Shown: one piece after another, positions 26,029 to 33,455 of the stretch | Numbering within the stretch: position 1 is the first letter of the stretch | Layout: the number at the start of each line of letters is the position of its first letter | Source: Mesorhizobium sophorae | Lineage (GTDB): Bacteria > Pseudomonadota > Alphaproteobacteria > Rhizobiales > Rhizobiaceae | Assembly: GCF_002270415.1 (NCBI RefSeq) | Contig: NZ_NNRI01000006.1 | Location: forward strand, 54,367 to 118,366 | Direction of reading: 5' to 3' | Length of the DNA: 64,000 nucleotides | Translations under genes and position numbers: made by a program | Notes under the pieces: model-generated | Databases searched by the model: none | Seen by the model: the letters and a program-made list of their open reading frames with translations, nothing else | What the model was told of the DNA's origin: nothing

Positions 26029-26355
26029 ATGTCATCCGACGATCATCTCGATTCTGAGCAACTTGCAATGCTGACAAAGGTTCTCAACGACTATTGCACA
26101 GAGGCAGGAATTCCAGAAGGCCATCCGGCATGGGAACACTTCGGCCGGCGCCTCAAGAGCCTATTCCAGTCCGGGATACATGATCCCGATGAACTAGTGT
26201 CCAAAATGAACACTGGCTACGAGGATTGGCTAGGCGAGATCGGCGCTACGGGTCCTTTCATACCGCCCAAACTATCTTCCGAAGACCGTCTCGTAGGCGA
26301 CAATCGCTTGCCAGGGTCAGACCTAAGAGGCAGGCCAGCCGCGAATACGAGATGA
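26029..26355 (+). CDS. Small helical protein, paralogue of the broken gene at 29891
   Basis: 108 residues from the ATG at 26029 (GAGGGA upstream). SEQLAMLTKVLNDYCTEAGI and FGRRLKSLFQSGI predict two helices. A 29-base leader (25983-26011) recurs with one mismatch at 29839-29867 before a related gene. Function unknown. Confidence 0.65.
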   Translation: MSSDDHLDSEQLAMLTKVLNDYCTEAGIPEGHPAWEHFGRRLKSLFQSGIHDPDELVSKMNTGYEDWLGEIGATGPFIPPKLSSEDRLVGDNRLPGSDLRGRPAANTR

Positions 26356-26411
26356 TGCACCAGCGAGTGATTTATCTACGGAACTACCCCTCGCTACGTT
26401 GCGCCCTTAGC

Positions 26412-26573
26412 ATGACCGAAGTACCAATAAGCGCTGAAACCGTTGCAGTTCCGCGCTTGGTCAAAGAGACAGGCATCACCGAAGAACAAGCACGCGAGCT
26501 TATCGCCTTCCTTGGGCCTCACGATTGGTCATCGCTCATGCGAGAAGCGCGCATTCTAGCCCGAAAGCCCTAG
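26412..26573 (+). CDS. Tiny protein of the 'ETGITxxQARELI' family, copy 1
   Basis: 53 residues. VPRLVKETGITEEQARELIA is followed by HDWSSLMREARIL. Copies with the same core lie at 29532-29723 and 42964-43143. The helix-turn-helix-like spacing suggests a small helical protein that may bind nucleic acid or protein. An upstream in-frame extension to 26226 overlaps the previous gene and has no signal. Confidence 0.65.
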   Translation: MTEVPISAETVAVPRLVKETGITEEQARELIAFLGPHDWSSLMREARILARKP

Positions 26574-26704
26574 TAGAAATCGCTATCACGCATGGGGATC
26601 ATCGCCGCCACCATGCTTGCTGGCGCCATCTGGCGCTGCGAATCGGCATGGCAGCCTGCCTCCTCCTCATGGGCAGGTGACGATGGCCAATCCGCCGCGT
26701 CGCC

Positions 26705-27706
26705 TTAGATTGATAATCGGTCCTTATCGATCCGTAGAGTGATGATCGCGCCTTCGTCCGACCAATTGTGATGGACCGAACCATTGAGCTGAGAGGTTAT
26801 GCTGCGCCGAAGAAGCTTGCTCCCGAAACCGCCAAGCTCTGCGGGCGATACGACGGGCGGCCCCCCCCTCTCGGTCCACACAACGGTCACTTCATTTCCT
26901 TCGACTGTGCAGGAAACGTCGAGCGTTCCGGTCGCGGCAGATAATGCACCGTACTTCATCGAGTTGGTCGCAAGTTCATGGACGATCATTGCCAACGTGG
27001 TGGCGCCAGCTTCCCCAACGGACATTCGCGGCACAGACACCCTCACGCGGCCGCTAAAAGCGCCCATATCGTCGTACGGTGCCAGCAGGATCGTCAGGAG
27101 ATCCCCAAGCAGGGCGCCATTTTCATTACGTCCTGGCACAGGGCGCTCCAGATCGTGAGCTCTGCCCAAAGCCGCGAGCCTACTGGTCAGTTCGTGCGCC
27201 ATCTCCTCCGTTGACTTGGCTGACCGCGATGTAATCGTGGTGAGCGCGGTCGCGATACTCAACAGGTTCTTGACCCTATGGCTCATTTCTCCCGCAAGTA
27301 GCTCGTTGGCCTCTTCGGCTTGCTTGCGACCGGTAACGTCGAGAAAGACTCCAAACATCGTTCGGCCTTCAATGTCGGCATCATCTCCCTGGCCTCGAGC
27401 GGAAATCCATCGCACATCGTCTCCGACCATAATCCGAAAGTCGATCTCGTATGGGCCAACTATCGCGCGCGTTGCGGCAAACGCTGCACGCACCCTGTCC
27501 CGATCCGCAGGATGAATTTTTGCAGAGAGGTCTTCGAAAATCACAAAGGGACCGAACGGCAGATCCCAAAGACCATAGCCGTGCTGGTCCATAGTGAAAT
27601 GATCTGTGTCAACGTTCCAAGACCACAGCGCCACGCCCGCCGCGTCGATGGCAAGCCGGAGGTGTCTAGCATTCCATTTTATGAGTGGACGGGCATCAGT
27701 TGGCAA
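26705..27706 (-). CDS. PAS / HWE-family sensor histidine kinase
   Basis: 333 residues, cytoplasmic (no membrane helix). Residues ~15-130 form a PAS fold (HLRLAIDAAGVALWSWNVDT). The kinase core is of HWE type: EMSHRVKNLLSIATAL with the phospho-accepting His, then MIVHELATNSMKYGALS (N box), VVWTERGGPPV (the W-x-E that names the family) and GGFGSKLL. HWE kinases are enriched in Rhizobiales and usually act on single-domain receivers or PhyR; the lone receiver at 23645-24004 is a possible partner. The signal is unknown. Confidence 0.92.
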   Translation of the reverse strand: MPTDARPLIKWNARHLRLAIDAAGVALWSWNVDTDHFTMDQHGYGLWDLPFGPFVIFEDLSAKIHPADRDRVRAAFAATRAIVGPYEIDFRIMVGDDVRWISARGQGDDADIEGRTMFGVFLDVTGRKQAEEANELLAGEMSHRVKNLLSIATALTTITSRSAKSTEEMAHELTSRLAALGRAHDLERPVPGRNENGALLGDLLTILLAPYDDMGAFSGRVRVSVPRMSVGEAGATTLAMIVHELATNSMKYGALSAATGTLDVSCTVEGNEVTVVWTERGGPPVVSPAELGGFGSKLLRRSITSQLNGSVHHNWSDEGAIITLRIDKDRLSI

Positions 27707-27802
27707 TAGCGAGCGGTTCCTTCGCCTGTTTCTAGCATGTATCGCGGGTCAAGCCTCCGACAATTCGCATAGCGGCCGATGGCGGGCACGCCGCTAGGAG
27801 GC

Positions 27803-28024
27803 TCATTCCAGCAAGCCAGGCTCGTAGTGTACGATGGCATCGAGGATCGTGCGACAGAGGCTGTCCACTTCCTCGTCGATCTCTTCCCGCTTGATTCCGA
27901 TCGATTTGGCGTCAGCAATCAACTTATGAGTGAGTTCGTCGACCGGAATGACATCGGCGTTCCTCGTCTCAGGGACATTGTTGCTCAGCCATTGGTCTAG
28001 GAAGTTGACTCCGCGTGTGCTCAT
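27803..28024 (-). CDS. DUF768-type small protein, copy 1
   Basis: 73 residues. MSTRGVNFLDQWLSNNVPET and KREEIDEEVDSLCRTILDAI match the rhizobial DUF768 family as I recall it. It is closely related to 29251-29475. Function unknown. It is followed on the upstream side by a CCCGCC hairpin. Confidence 0.8.
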   Translation of the reverse strand: MSTRGVNFLDQWLSNNVPETRNADVIPVDELTHKLIADAKSIGIKREEIDEEVDSLCRTILDAIVHYEPGLLE

Positions 28025-28055
28025 CTCGCCATCATAAGTCCGTCACCTTTAAGAA

Positions 28056-28084
28056 CCCGCCGCTCCATTCACGGCAGCGACGGG
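28056..28084. terminator. CCCGCC-type hairpin
   Basis: CCCGCCGCT (28056-28064) pairs with AGCGACGGG (28076-28084) with one mismatch. Its loop begins CCATT like that of the hairpin at 24956. Confidence 0.5.
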
Positions 28085-28198
28085 CCGTCCCTAGGGATGA
28101 TGGGACTTGCTGGGGTGTTGGTTTGCCCCTGCTGATTTAAGAACCATTAGGCGCCCCTAATGTTCCATTGGGTCGCATGACGCGAACGGCATTGCCGA

Positions 28199-28420
28199 TC
28201 ACGTCGGCCGGGCGTTTTTGCCTTTAGGTCCGGTGGGCATGTTGTTGTCTATCTCAGCGTCTATCTCAGCGGCATCAACCCAGCCGCGTCGCCATGCTTT
28301 GCCCGCTTCTGTTCGCGCTGGGTAGGGACACTTGGCGAGATCGATCCCAACACAATATGCGTCAACGCCTTCCGTCTCTGCAGCGTCGATTGTTGGGAAG
28401 GGTATCAGTTGCGGTTCCAT
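28199..28420 (-). CDS. Rmf/CrpP-like small protein
   Basis: 73 residues from the ATG at 28420, with GGAAAG upstream. The core VDAYCVGIDLAKCPYPARTE then AWRRGW follows the pattern of ribosome modulation factor (A-x-x-x-G...CPY...W-x-x-GW), also seen in the CrpP group. Rmf dimerises stationary-phase ribosomes. The match is by eye; the acidic C-terminus is different. It stands alone. Confidence 0.6.
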   Translation of the reverse strand: MEPQLIPFPTIDAAETEGVDAYCVGIDLAKCPYPARTEAGKAWRRGWVDAAEIDAEIDNNMPTGPKGKNARPT

Positions 28421-28683
28421 GCTTTCCGCTAAGCATATAGGCAAGACACTACCAGCCGGTGCGAGACATGGTCGACTAAGCGAGAACGGCGTATAATTCG
28501 CCAGCCGGCGAGTGCCCCAACCCCGCGCCGGTCAGGCCCGGTGATCTTACCCCAGCCCGCCCACGACCACCGGGCCGCCATCACGAGAAAAAGCTCGCTG
28601 GTGATAAGTCTATATCACATTAGAGATCACGCAATTGAGACTGAAGTCCTTGGCTTGCCGGCCCTAAAGACCCACGTCGTTAG

Positions 28684-28965
28684 CTAACCGAAATTCGGTT
28701 TCCAGTCGCGGTTTCGCCGAGCCTGGATGCCTGCATAGTCAGGAATGCAGGTGAAAAACACCGGCCGGCGGTCGCGGCTTGCAGCCTTGCAGTCCGAGCA
28801 GCCAAAGAGCCCGACCAAGTCCCAATGCATGGATCCATGGTCCAGCCCGAGCTTGTCTATCAGCGCCTGGATGTCGAGCTTTGTCATTTTGCAGCACGCC
28901 GGATGCCCGCAATTGACGTACATCGTTTCGCGAGCGGCCAGGGTATCGGCGAGGGTTTTGGACAT
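28684..28965 (-). CDS. Cysteine-rich small protein, probable zinc binder
   Basis: 93 residues from the ATG at 28965 with ACGGAG 6 bases upstream. CGHPACCK and FGCSDCK give a likely zinc site; the rest is KLDIQALIDKLGLDHGSMHW, a helical segment. It may be a small DNA- or RNA-binding protein of rhizobial type. Confidence 0.7.
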   Translation of the reverse strand: MSKTLADTLAARETMYVNCGHPACCKMTKLDIQALIDKLGLDHGSMHWDLVGLFGCSDCKAASRDRRPVFFTCIPDYAGIQARRNRDWKPNFG

Positions 28966-29129
28966 GGCGATCTCCGTTGAAGGGGTCGCCGCAACTAGGA
29001 TATTATTCCTCAACCTAATGGGTGCTGGCAAGTCGCCGCGTGAAAACGGCGTCGGTCCGACTTGCCCGAAGGGTTCGCACCACAACCATGTGAATTGCGG
29101 TTCTGGCGCAGACTGCTTACTTGCCGTCT

Positions 29130-29246
29130 ATGAACAAAACGAAACTCGCGTTCTGGGTTGCGCTGGCGGTGCTGGCGGTCCTGATCGTGGTCGGAATTTA
29201 TCTGTTTATGCTGGCGGACGCGCCCGATTGGTCATCGCGCATTTGA
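29130..29246 (+). CDS. Single-pass membrane microprotein
   Basis: 38 residues: a basic start (MNKTKLAF), one hydrophobic helix of about 20 residues (VALAVLAVLIVVGIYLFML) and a short acidic tail ADAPDWSSRI. It is too short for most gene finders. There is no strong ribosome site, so confidence is moderate. The helix obeys the positive-inside rule. Confidence 0.5.
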   Translation: MNKTKLAFWVALAVLAVLIVVGIYLFMLADAPDWSSRI

Positions 29247-29250
29247 TCGC

Positions 29251-29475
29251 CTATTCGGGCGCGCCCGCATCGTAGTGGACAATCGCGTCGAGGATCGTTC
29301 GATAGAGGCTGTCGACTTCCTCATCGATCTCTTCGCGCTTGATCCCCACCGATTTGGCATCTCCAAACAGCTTGTGGGTTATCTCGTCGACCGAAATGAC
29401 GTCCGCCTTTGTCGTCTCGGGGATGTTGTTCGCAATCCATTGATCGAGGAAGTTGATGCCGCGTGTGCTCATCAT
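29251..29475 (-). CDS. DUF768-type small protein, copy 2
   Basis: 74 residues (a second ATG one codon in is equally possible). MSTRGINFLDQWIANNIPET and KREEIDEEVDSLYRTILDAI make it a close paralogue of the protein at 27803-28024. The stop lies 4 bases after the stop of the membrane microprotein on the other strand. Confidence 0.8.
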   Translation of the reverse strand: MMSTRGINFLDQWIANNIPETTKADVISVDEITHKLFGDAKSVGIKREEIDEEVDSLYRTILDAIVHYDAGAPE

Positions 29476-29531
29476 TCCATAAGCTCGTGCTTTGCGTTCA
29501 GTTCCCCACGCGCGTCAGTGCTCGTCGGTGA

Positions 29532-29723
29532 TTAGACGCCCCGGCGGTTTCGGCCGGTCAGAATGTGGGCTTCCCGCAAAAGCGATGCCCAGCTGTGCGC
29601 ACCGAGGAATGCGATTAGCTCGCGGGCTTGCGTTTCCGTGATGCCGGTTTCATCGACCAGACGCCGCACGACAGTATCGTCCGGCTTGCCAGGCGCTTTG
29701 CCCTGTTCGTCAGTCATCATCAT
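29532..29723 (-). CDS. Tiny protein of the 'ETGITxxQARELI' family, copy 2
   Basis: 63 residues. VVRRLVDETGITETQARELI and HSWASLLREAHIL closely match 26412-26573. It lies 56 bases upstream of the DUF768 gene on the same strand, so the two may be co-transcribed. Confidence 0.7.
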   Translation of the reverse strand: MMMTDEQGKAPGKPDDTVVRRLVDETGITETQARELIAFLGAHSWASLLREAHILTGRNRRGV

Positions 29724-29890
29724 GTCCCTTGACGACCCAACGAGAGCGACCGGGCATGGTTCCTTCGTGGGAATTAATTCGCTAATCCCGTTCGAAAGCG
29801 TACAATCCCTTTGTCGTCCGATCTAAAAGGCTACGGACGCTTGAAAGAGTCGATCACGCTTTCGCCCACTCAATGAGAGGGAATGCGGAG

Positions 29891-30098
29891 ATGAAGACTC
29901 TCTGGGGTATTGCTGACTCCGAACAGCTCGACGCGCTCGCAATGCTCTTAGAAGAATACGCGAAAGAGATGGGGTATCTCTGGCGACCAAGTGGCGCGCG
30001 ATCGTTTGGCAGAGCGCGTCATGTGCCTGTTCAAAGAGGCCGTGACCGCACCAGCGGACATCAGGCGACGATTGGATTCTAGCTGGGCTCCGCTCTAG
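29891..30098 (+). pseudogene. Frameshifted paralogue of the gene at 26029
   Basis: From the ATG at 29891 the frame reads SEQLDALAMLLEEYAKEMG and then loses sense. Skipping one base of the GGGG near 29970 restores ISGDQVARDRLAERVMCLFK to the stop at 30098, matching the helical plan of the protein at 26029. One extra G therefore breaks the gene, or there is a sequencing error. Confidence 0.65.
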
Positions 30099-30106
30099 TC
30101 AGACCC

Positions 30107-31000
30107 TTACCTCTCTTCCCGAAAATCCTGCAGCGAGGCATGCCGCAGATCATCCTCGCCGCGCAAGTGCTTCACTCGGCCAATGATGCCCGGCTTGACC
30201 CACTGCGTCGCCGGCCGCGTCATGCCCTTGGGCGGCGGTCCTGCGTGCTCCTGGACGCGCTTCCATAACCGTTCGCGGATGGCGCGGCTGGAGTTGATGA
30301 AGGCAGAACCGACATACTTGCCGGTTGCTCGATCGGCCATCAAAGCGAAGGCCGGCTTGCCGGGCTCGCGCTCAACGCCAAGCAACTCGTATTCATCGAT
30401 CGAATAGGCCTTGGTCTTCAGCCATGCCGTCGAGTTGCCGCTGCGATATTTACTGTCCTTGCGCTTTGAAACCATGCCCTCAAGGCCGGCTGGGTCGACC
30501 AGATGAAAGATTGCTTTGGCATCGCCTGGCAACGCCTGGCTGAATTGGATGCGACCACCTTCCGGGATCATCTCAGCCAGGATCTCGCGGCGGTCTTCAA
30601 GAGGTATGTCGCGTAGGTCGTGGCCGTTCAGGTGCAGAAGATCGAAGGCGACGAAATAGAGGTCTTGCTGGCGCCGAGTGATCGCCGTCCGTATCGCGGC
30701 GAAGTCGGACAGGCCGGCGTCGTTCAAAACGATGATCTCACCGTCGATGATGGCGCTTTCCACCTCGAGCAAGGCGGCCGCGGCGGCTAGGTCGCGATAC
30801 TCCGACGTCCAGTCGAGACCGCGGCGGGTGAAGATGCGGACGATATTGCCTTCCAGAACGATCTGGGAGCGGTAGCCGTCGAACTTGACCTCATGAATCC
30901 AGCCATCGCCCTCGGGAGGCTTCTCTACCAGGGTTGGCATCAACGGCGGGATGAACTTCAAACGCATGAACTGTCTCGCAAGCCGCGATTCAATTAGCAT
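30107..31000 (-). CDS. ATP-dependent DNA ligase (LigC/LigD-ligase type)
   Basis: 297 residues, the size of the compact bacterial ligases used in non-homologous end joining or base repair. The nucleotidyltransferase motif I is EVKFDGYR with the AMP-accepting Lys; motif III FVAFDLLHLNG, motif IV GLEGMVSKRKDS and motif V WLKTKAY are present, followed by the OB-fold domain (LLGVEREPGKPAFALMADRA). No Ku gene is adjacent. A decayed copy of its 3' end lies at 13544-13775. The start is the ATG at 31000; an ATG at codon 12 is also possible. Confidence 0.93.
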   Translation of the reverse strand: MLIESRLARQFMRLKFIPPLMPTLVEKPPEGDGWIHEVKFDGYRSQIVLEGNIVRIFTRRGLDWTSEYRDLAAAAALLEVESAIIDGEIIVLNDAGLSDFAAIRTAITRRQQDLYFVAFDLLHLNGHDLRDIPLEDRREILAEMIPEGGRIQFSQALPGDAKAIFHLVDPAGLEGMVSKRKDSKYRSGNSTAWLKTKAYSIDEYELLGVEREPGKPAFALMADRATGKYVGSAFINSSRAIRERLWKRVQEHAGPPPKGMTRPATQWVKPGIIGRVKHLRGEDDLRHASLQDFREER

Positions 31001-31050
31001 GCGCTAAAATGGTTCCGGAACATTTTAGGCAAATTGAATGTTTGATCGTG

Positions 31051-31233
31051 ATGACAAAGCTGAGCGAACCCGGCCCGCCCATTCCCGGCAAGCGTCACAA
31101 TGGCGAACCGGAGGACGAGCCGGAGTATTTCTACCCTTGCCCGATCTGCGGCCAGTTGGTCGATATGCGCGACCTTCGGCAAATCATGTGGCATGCAAGG
31201 CCCGGACACAAACCGCTCGATATCGGGCCATGA
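31051..31233 (+). CDS. Small CxxC/HxxxxH protein, possible zinc finger
   Basis: 60 residues from the ATG at 31051. YPCPICGQLVDMRDLRQIMW and HARPGH place CxxC and HxxxxH 14-15 residues apart, as in a single zinc finger. It is typical of small rhizobial hypothetical proteins. A hairpin of the CCCGCC family follows at once. Confidence 0.65.
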   Translation: MTKLSEPGPPIPGKRHNGEPEDEPEYFYPCPICGQLVDMRDLRQIMWHARPGHKPLDIGP

Positions 31234-31240
31234 ATGCAAA

Positions 31241-31268
31241 GCCCGCCACGGAGGAAGCCGTGACGGGC
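31241..31268. terminator. CCCGCC-type hairpin
   Basis: GCCCGCCACG pairs with CGTGACGGGC with one mismatch, 8 bases after the stop of the zinc-finger gene. Confidence 0.55.
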
Positions 31269-31362
31269 CTCTGAAAGCTGCGCGAACAACTTTCATGCAC
31301 CTGTTATGCCCCAGGTGCCGAAGCCAACGGGTCAAAAACCAAACCGTTCCACAGGCACAAAA

Positions 31363-31398
31363 AAGCCCGCCACCTAGGTCAGAACAGGCGGCGGGCTT
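31363..31398. terminator. CCCGCC-type hairpin
   Basis: AAGCCCGCC pairs perfectly with GGCGGGCTT over an 18-base loop, preceded by A6. On the minus strand the run of T after the stem makes a good intrinsic terminator. Confidence 0.6.
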
Positions 31399-31504
31399 CA
31401 TATAGCGCCAGCGAAGGACTAATTTAGCTGACCCTAAAAGGGTCCGCCTGCTTTGCAACTAAATTGTGTCGGCTTTGGCCCGTCAGGTGTCTGTCGACGA
31501 AAAA

Positions 31505-31528
31505 GCCCGCCACCTTTCGGCAGCGGGC
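31505..31528. terminator. CCCGCC-type hairpin
   Basis: GCCCGC pairs with GCGGGC over a 12-base loop, with A's before and AAGTTT after. Confidence 0.5.
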
Positions 31529-31727
31529 AAGTTTATGGAGTGCTGGGATCAACCAGCATCGGATCAACGAGCGGCGGTGGGGTTGGTTGCGAACTACAAA
31601 TGAGGGATGACGCTCAGCGCGGCGGTGACAAGCGAAGGCCGCCGCCCTGCGCGGTGTCGGATTTTCAAAGGGCCGGTATTGAGGTAAATTAATCCAGGCT
31701 CATACCGCTTACGCCGGGAGCATTATT

Positions 31728-32102
31728 ATGCCTTGGGATAAAAATAGGGCTATTTCCTTTGCACGAGAACATGCTGGCGCTGGCGGAAGTCATGGCAAAA
31801 GTCATTGTGCAAGATCTGTAAGGGAGGCAATTTCGAGTGGCGGCATAACGTTGGTTCCAACTGGTGACGCGAAAGATTACGGCCGGAGTCTAACAAACGC
31901 TGGATTTATTGAGACAAACACAACCATGCCAATTGCTGGAGACGTTGTAGTTATACAGGGAATAGATGGGCATCTTTCCGGACACATGGCTATCTATGAC
32001 GGTAGAATATGGATATCCGATTTCATACAAAATGAAAGCCTTTACCCAAATCGGGCTTATCGCCAAATAAAGCCTAAATATAAAATTTACCGTCACCCCT
32101 GA
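31728..32102 (+). CDS. CHAP-like peptidoglycan amidase, possible T6SS/toxin-type effector
   Basis: 124 residues. The likely catalytic Cys is in HGKSHCARSVREAI and the His in GHLSGHMAIYDG, with GDVVVIQG between them, as in NlpC/P60-CHAP cysteine amidases. The endings ISDFIQNESLYPNRAYR and KPKYKIYRHP match, from memory, a group of small secreted amidases often linked with type VI secretion or phage. There is no signal peptide. Base composition is clearly lower in GC than neighbouring genes, a sign of transfer. The next gene, a membrane protein on the opposite strand, could be an immunity or holin-like partner, but this is unproven. Confidence 0.72.
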   Translation: MPWDKNRAISFAREHAGAGGSHGKSHCARSVREAISSGGITLVPTGDAKDYGRSLTNAGFIETNTTMPIAGDVVVIQGIDGHLSGHMAIYDGRIWISDFIQNESLYPNRAYRQIKPKYKIYRHP

Positions 32103-32136
32103 GAGAACGCCGATAGCGTGGTTTGAAGATGCCGCG

Positions 32137-32325
32137 TCAGTCTTCAGTCGCCGGCCTGAACTTCCGGACGATCATCTCGAACAGGATGTCCGAAATCCAC
32201 ATAGCTGAAACGCCAATGAGGAATGCCGCTGCTAGGGTCGTGGTGTCGTCTGCCGGGTCAGGCATCGGCAACCCTGTCGCCTTGAAGTAGGACACCACGG
32301 GAAGCGTCAGATAAGCTGCCGCCAA
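32137..32325 (-). CDS. Small membrane protein, holin-like, N-terminus uncertain
   Basis: About 62 residues. AAAYLTLPVVSYFKATGL and TTLAAAFLIGVSAMWISDIL are two hydrophobic segments. The only in-frame start is a TTG and an upstream stop is close, so the protein may be truncated. Placed beside the CHAP amidase it could be the remains of a lysis pair. Confidence 0.45.
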   Translation of the reverse strand: MAAAYLTLPVVSYFKATGLPMPDPADDTTTLAAAFLIGVSAMWISDILFEMIVRKFRPATED

Positions 32326-32343
32326 GGCGCCGCAGACAGGGCG

Positions 32344-32607
32344 ATGTCACCATTTCTCGCAGCTTGTACCGGTGGCGCGACAAGGCCCGCTCCCTATCAA
32401 CTCAGTCTTCACACCGTGGCCAAGATCGGGCCTGTGGCGGCTCACGCCAAGGGTGGCGGCGGAGAGGGCCACGGCGGCAGCTCCGGCTCCGGTGGCAATT
32501 CCGAGTCTGGAGGCGGCGATGACGGTGGTAATTCCGGATCTGGTGGCAGCGATGATGGTGGTGGCGACGACCATGGGGCCGTCGGTCTTGGGACGGCGTG
32601 TGCTTGA
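32344..32607 (+). CDS. Glycine/serine-rich protein, doubtful
   Basis: 87 residues with a run of Gly, Ser, Asp and His after PVAAHAKGGGGEGHGG. It resembles the low-complexity ends of secreted proteins, but the N-terminus lacks a clear signal and no ribosome site is seen. It may be a fragment. Confidence 0.35.
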   Translation: MSPFLAACTGGATRPAPYQLSLHTVAKIGPVAAHAKGGGGEGHGGSSGSGGNSESGGGDDGGNSGSGGSDDGGGDDHGAVGLGTACA

Positions 32608-32698
32608 GGGATGGGAGGACGTCATCGCCTGGACGGCATTGAAGGCGGACATTCGCTCAAACACACCCCCGCTATCATTTCTTCGCGGCCTTACGCTT

Positions 32699-33292
32699 CT
32701 ACGCCTGCGATGAACCAAGCGCGCGCAGCACCGCTTCGACAGCCTGGCCTGTCAATTCGGGCCGGGCGCCTCGTTCGAGGATGCCGCGCGTCACCTGCAG
32801 CCATATACCCATCACGATGTCGACCGCCAACTCTGCGTCCCGAACGCTCAGGCGGCCCTGAACAATCGCCTCGGCAATATCCGCCTTGAGGTTGTTCCGG
32901 ATACCTCGCGCAAATTCCGTCGGTGAGTGAGAACTCTGAACGACCAGCCGGGCCCAGTTGGAGTCCGAGATCGCCTTTTCCAGGAATCGCGTGAAGGCGA
33001 AGGACAGGCGTTCGATCGGATCCTGTAGTTCCAGGCGCGCAGGCGTCAGCACGGCGTCAAAGCTCTCCCCAAGTTTCTCCCCTACGGCTGAGGCCAATTC
33101 ATCGATGCTCTGGAAGTGATAATAGAACGTGCCCTTCGCGACACCTGCTGCCTCTACGACGGCATCCACCGTGAGGCCCTCGCGAGGCCGCTCCGCCAGC
33201 AGCATCGCCCCTGCGTCGACGATCAGCGTGCGTGTCCTTTCCCGCTTCTCGCGTCCGATCTCCGCCCTGCGCGCCAAATCAACCTTTGCCAT
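32699..33292 (-). CDS. TetR-family repressor
   Basis: 197 residues. The N-terminal helix-turn-helix reads GLTVDAVVEAAGVAKGTFYY followed by HF; the C-terminal ~130 residues form the ligand-binding helical domain (MGIWLQVTRGILERGARPEL). It is divergent from the patatin operon, and a palindromic operator lies between them at 33337-33348. The same operator precedes the RND operon at 36508-36519, so this protein is the likely repressor of both. The ligand is unknown; a lipid, fatty acid or hydrophobic compound would fit the target genes. Confidence 0.93.
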   Translation of the reverse strand: MAKVDLARRAEIGREKRERTRTLIVDAGAMLLAERPREGLTVDAVVEAAGVAKGTFYYHFQSIDELASAVGEKLGESFDAVLTPARLELQDPIERLSFAFTRFLEKAISDSNWARLVVQSSHSPTEFARGIRNNLKADIAEAIVQGRLSVRDAELAVDIVMGIWLQVTRGILERGARPELTGQAVEAVLRALGSSQA

Positions 33293-33302
33293 CCGTCATA
33301 CC

Positions 33303-33359
33303 TTTTTGCATTGCACCATTACGAAAATCTCATATTGACCATATAGTCGATTTGACCTA
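33303..33359 (+). promoter_or_regulatory. Promoter/operator of the patatin operon, copy 1
   Basis: 57 bases, 52 identical to 36474-36530 without gaps. TTGCAC (33311-33316) and TATTGA (33333-33338) could be -35 and -10. GACCATATAGTC (33337-33348) is a near-perfect 12-bp palindrome over the -10/start region, as expected for TetR repression. It could serve the divergent tetR gene too. Confidence 0.75.
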
Positions 33360-33455
33360 AAGATGCAAATTGAAATTGAGCCGGCGAATTCGACCGGCCC
33401 CACTCGGGCTCCCCTGCAGCCCTACCGCTTCCAGATGAGAAGGAACAGCATCCCC

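Larger units (their letters stand above)
31234..31727. other. Intergenic cluster of three CCCGCC hairpins
   Basis: No supported gene. Three inverted repeats of the same family lie at 31241-31268, 31363-31398 and 31505-31528. The first probably terminates the small zinc-finger gene; why there are two more is not clear. Confidence 0.6.

Noticed and set aside
24956..31528. CRISPR array
   Set aside because: The recurrent hairpins are irregularly spaced, lie between genes, and there are no uniform spacers or cas genes.
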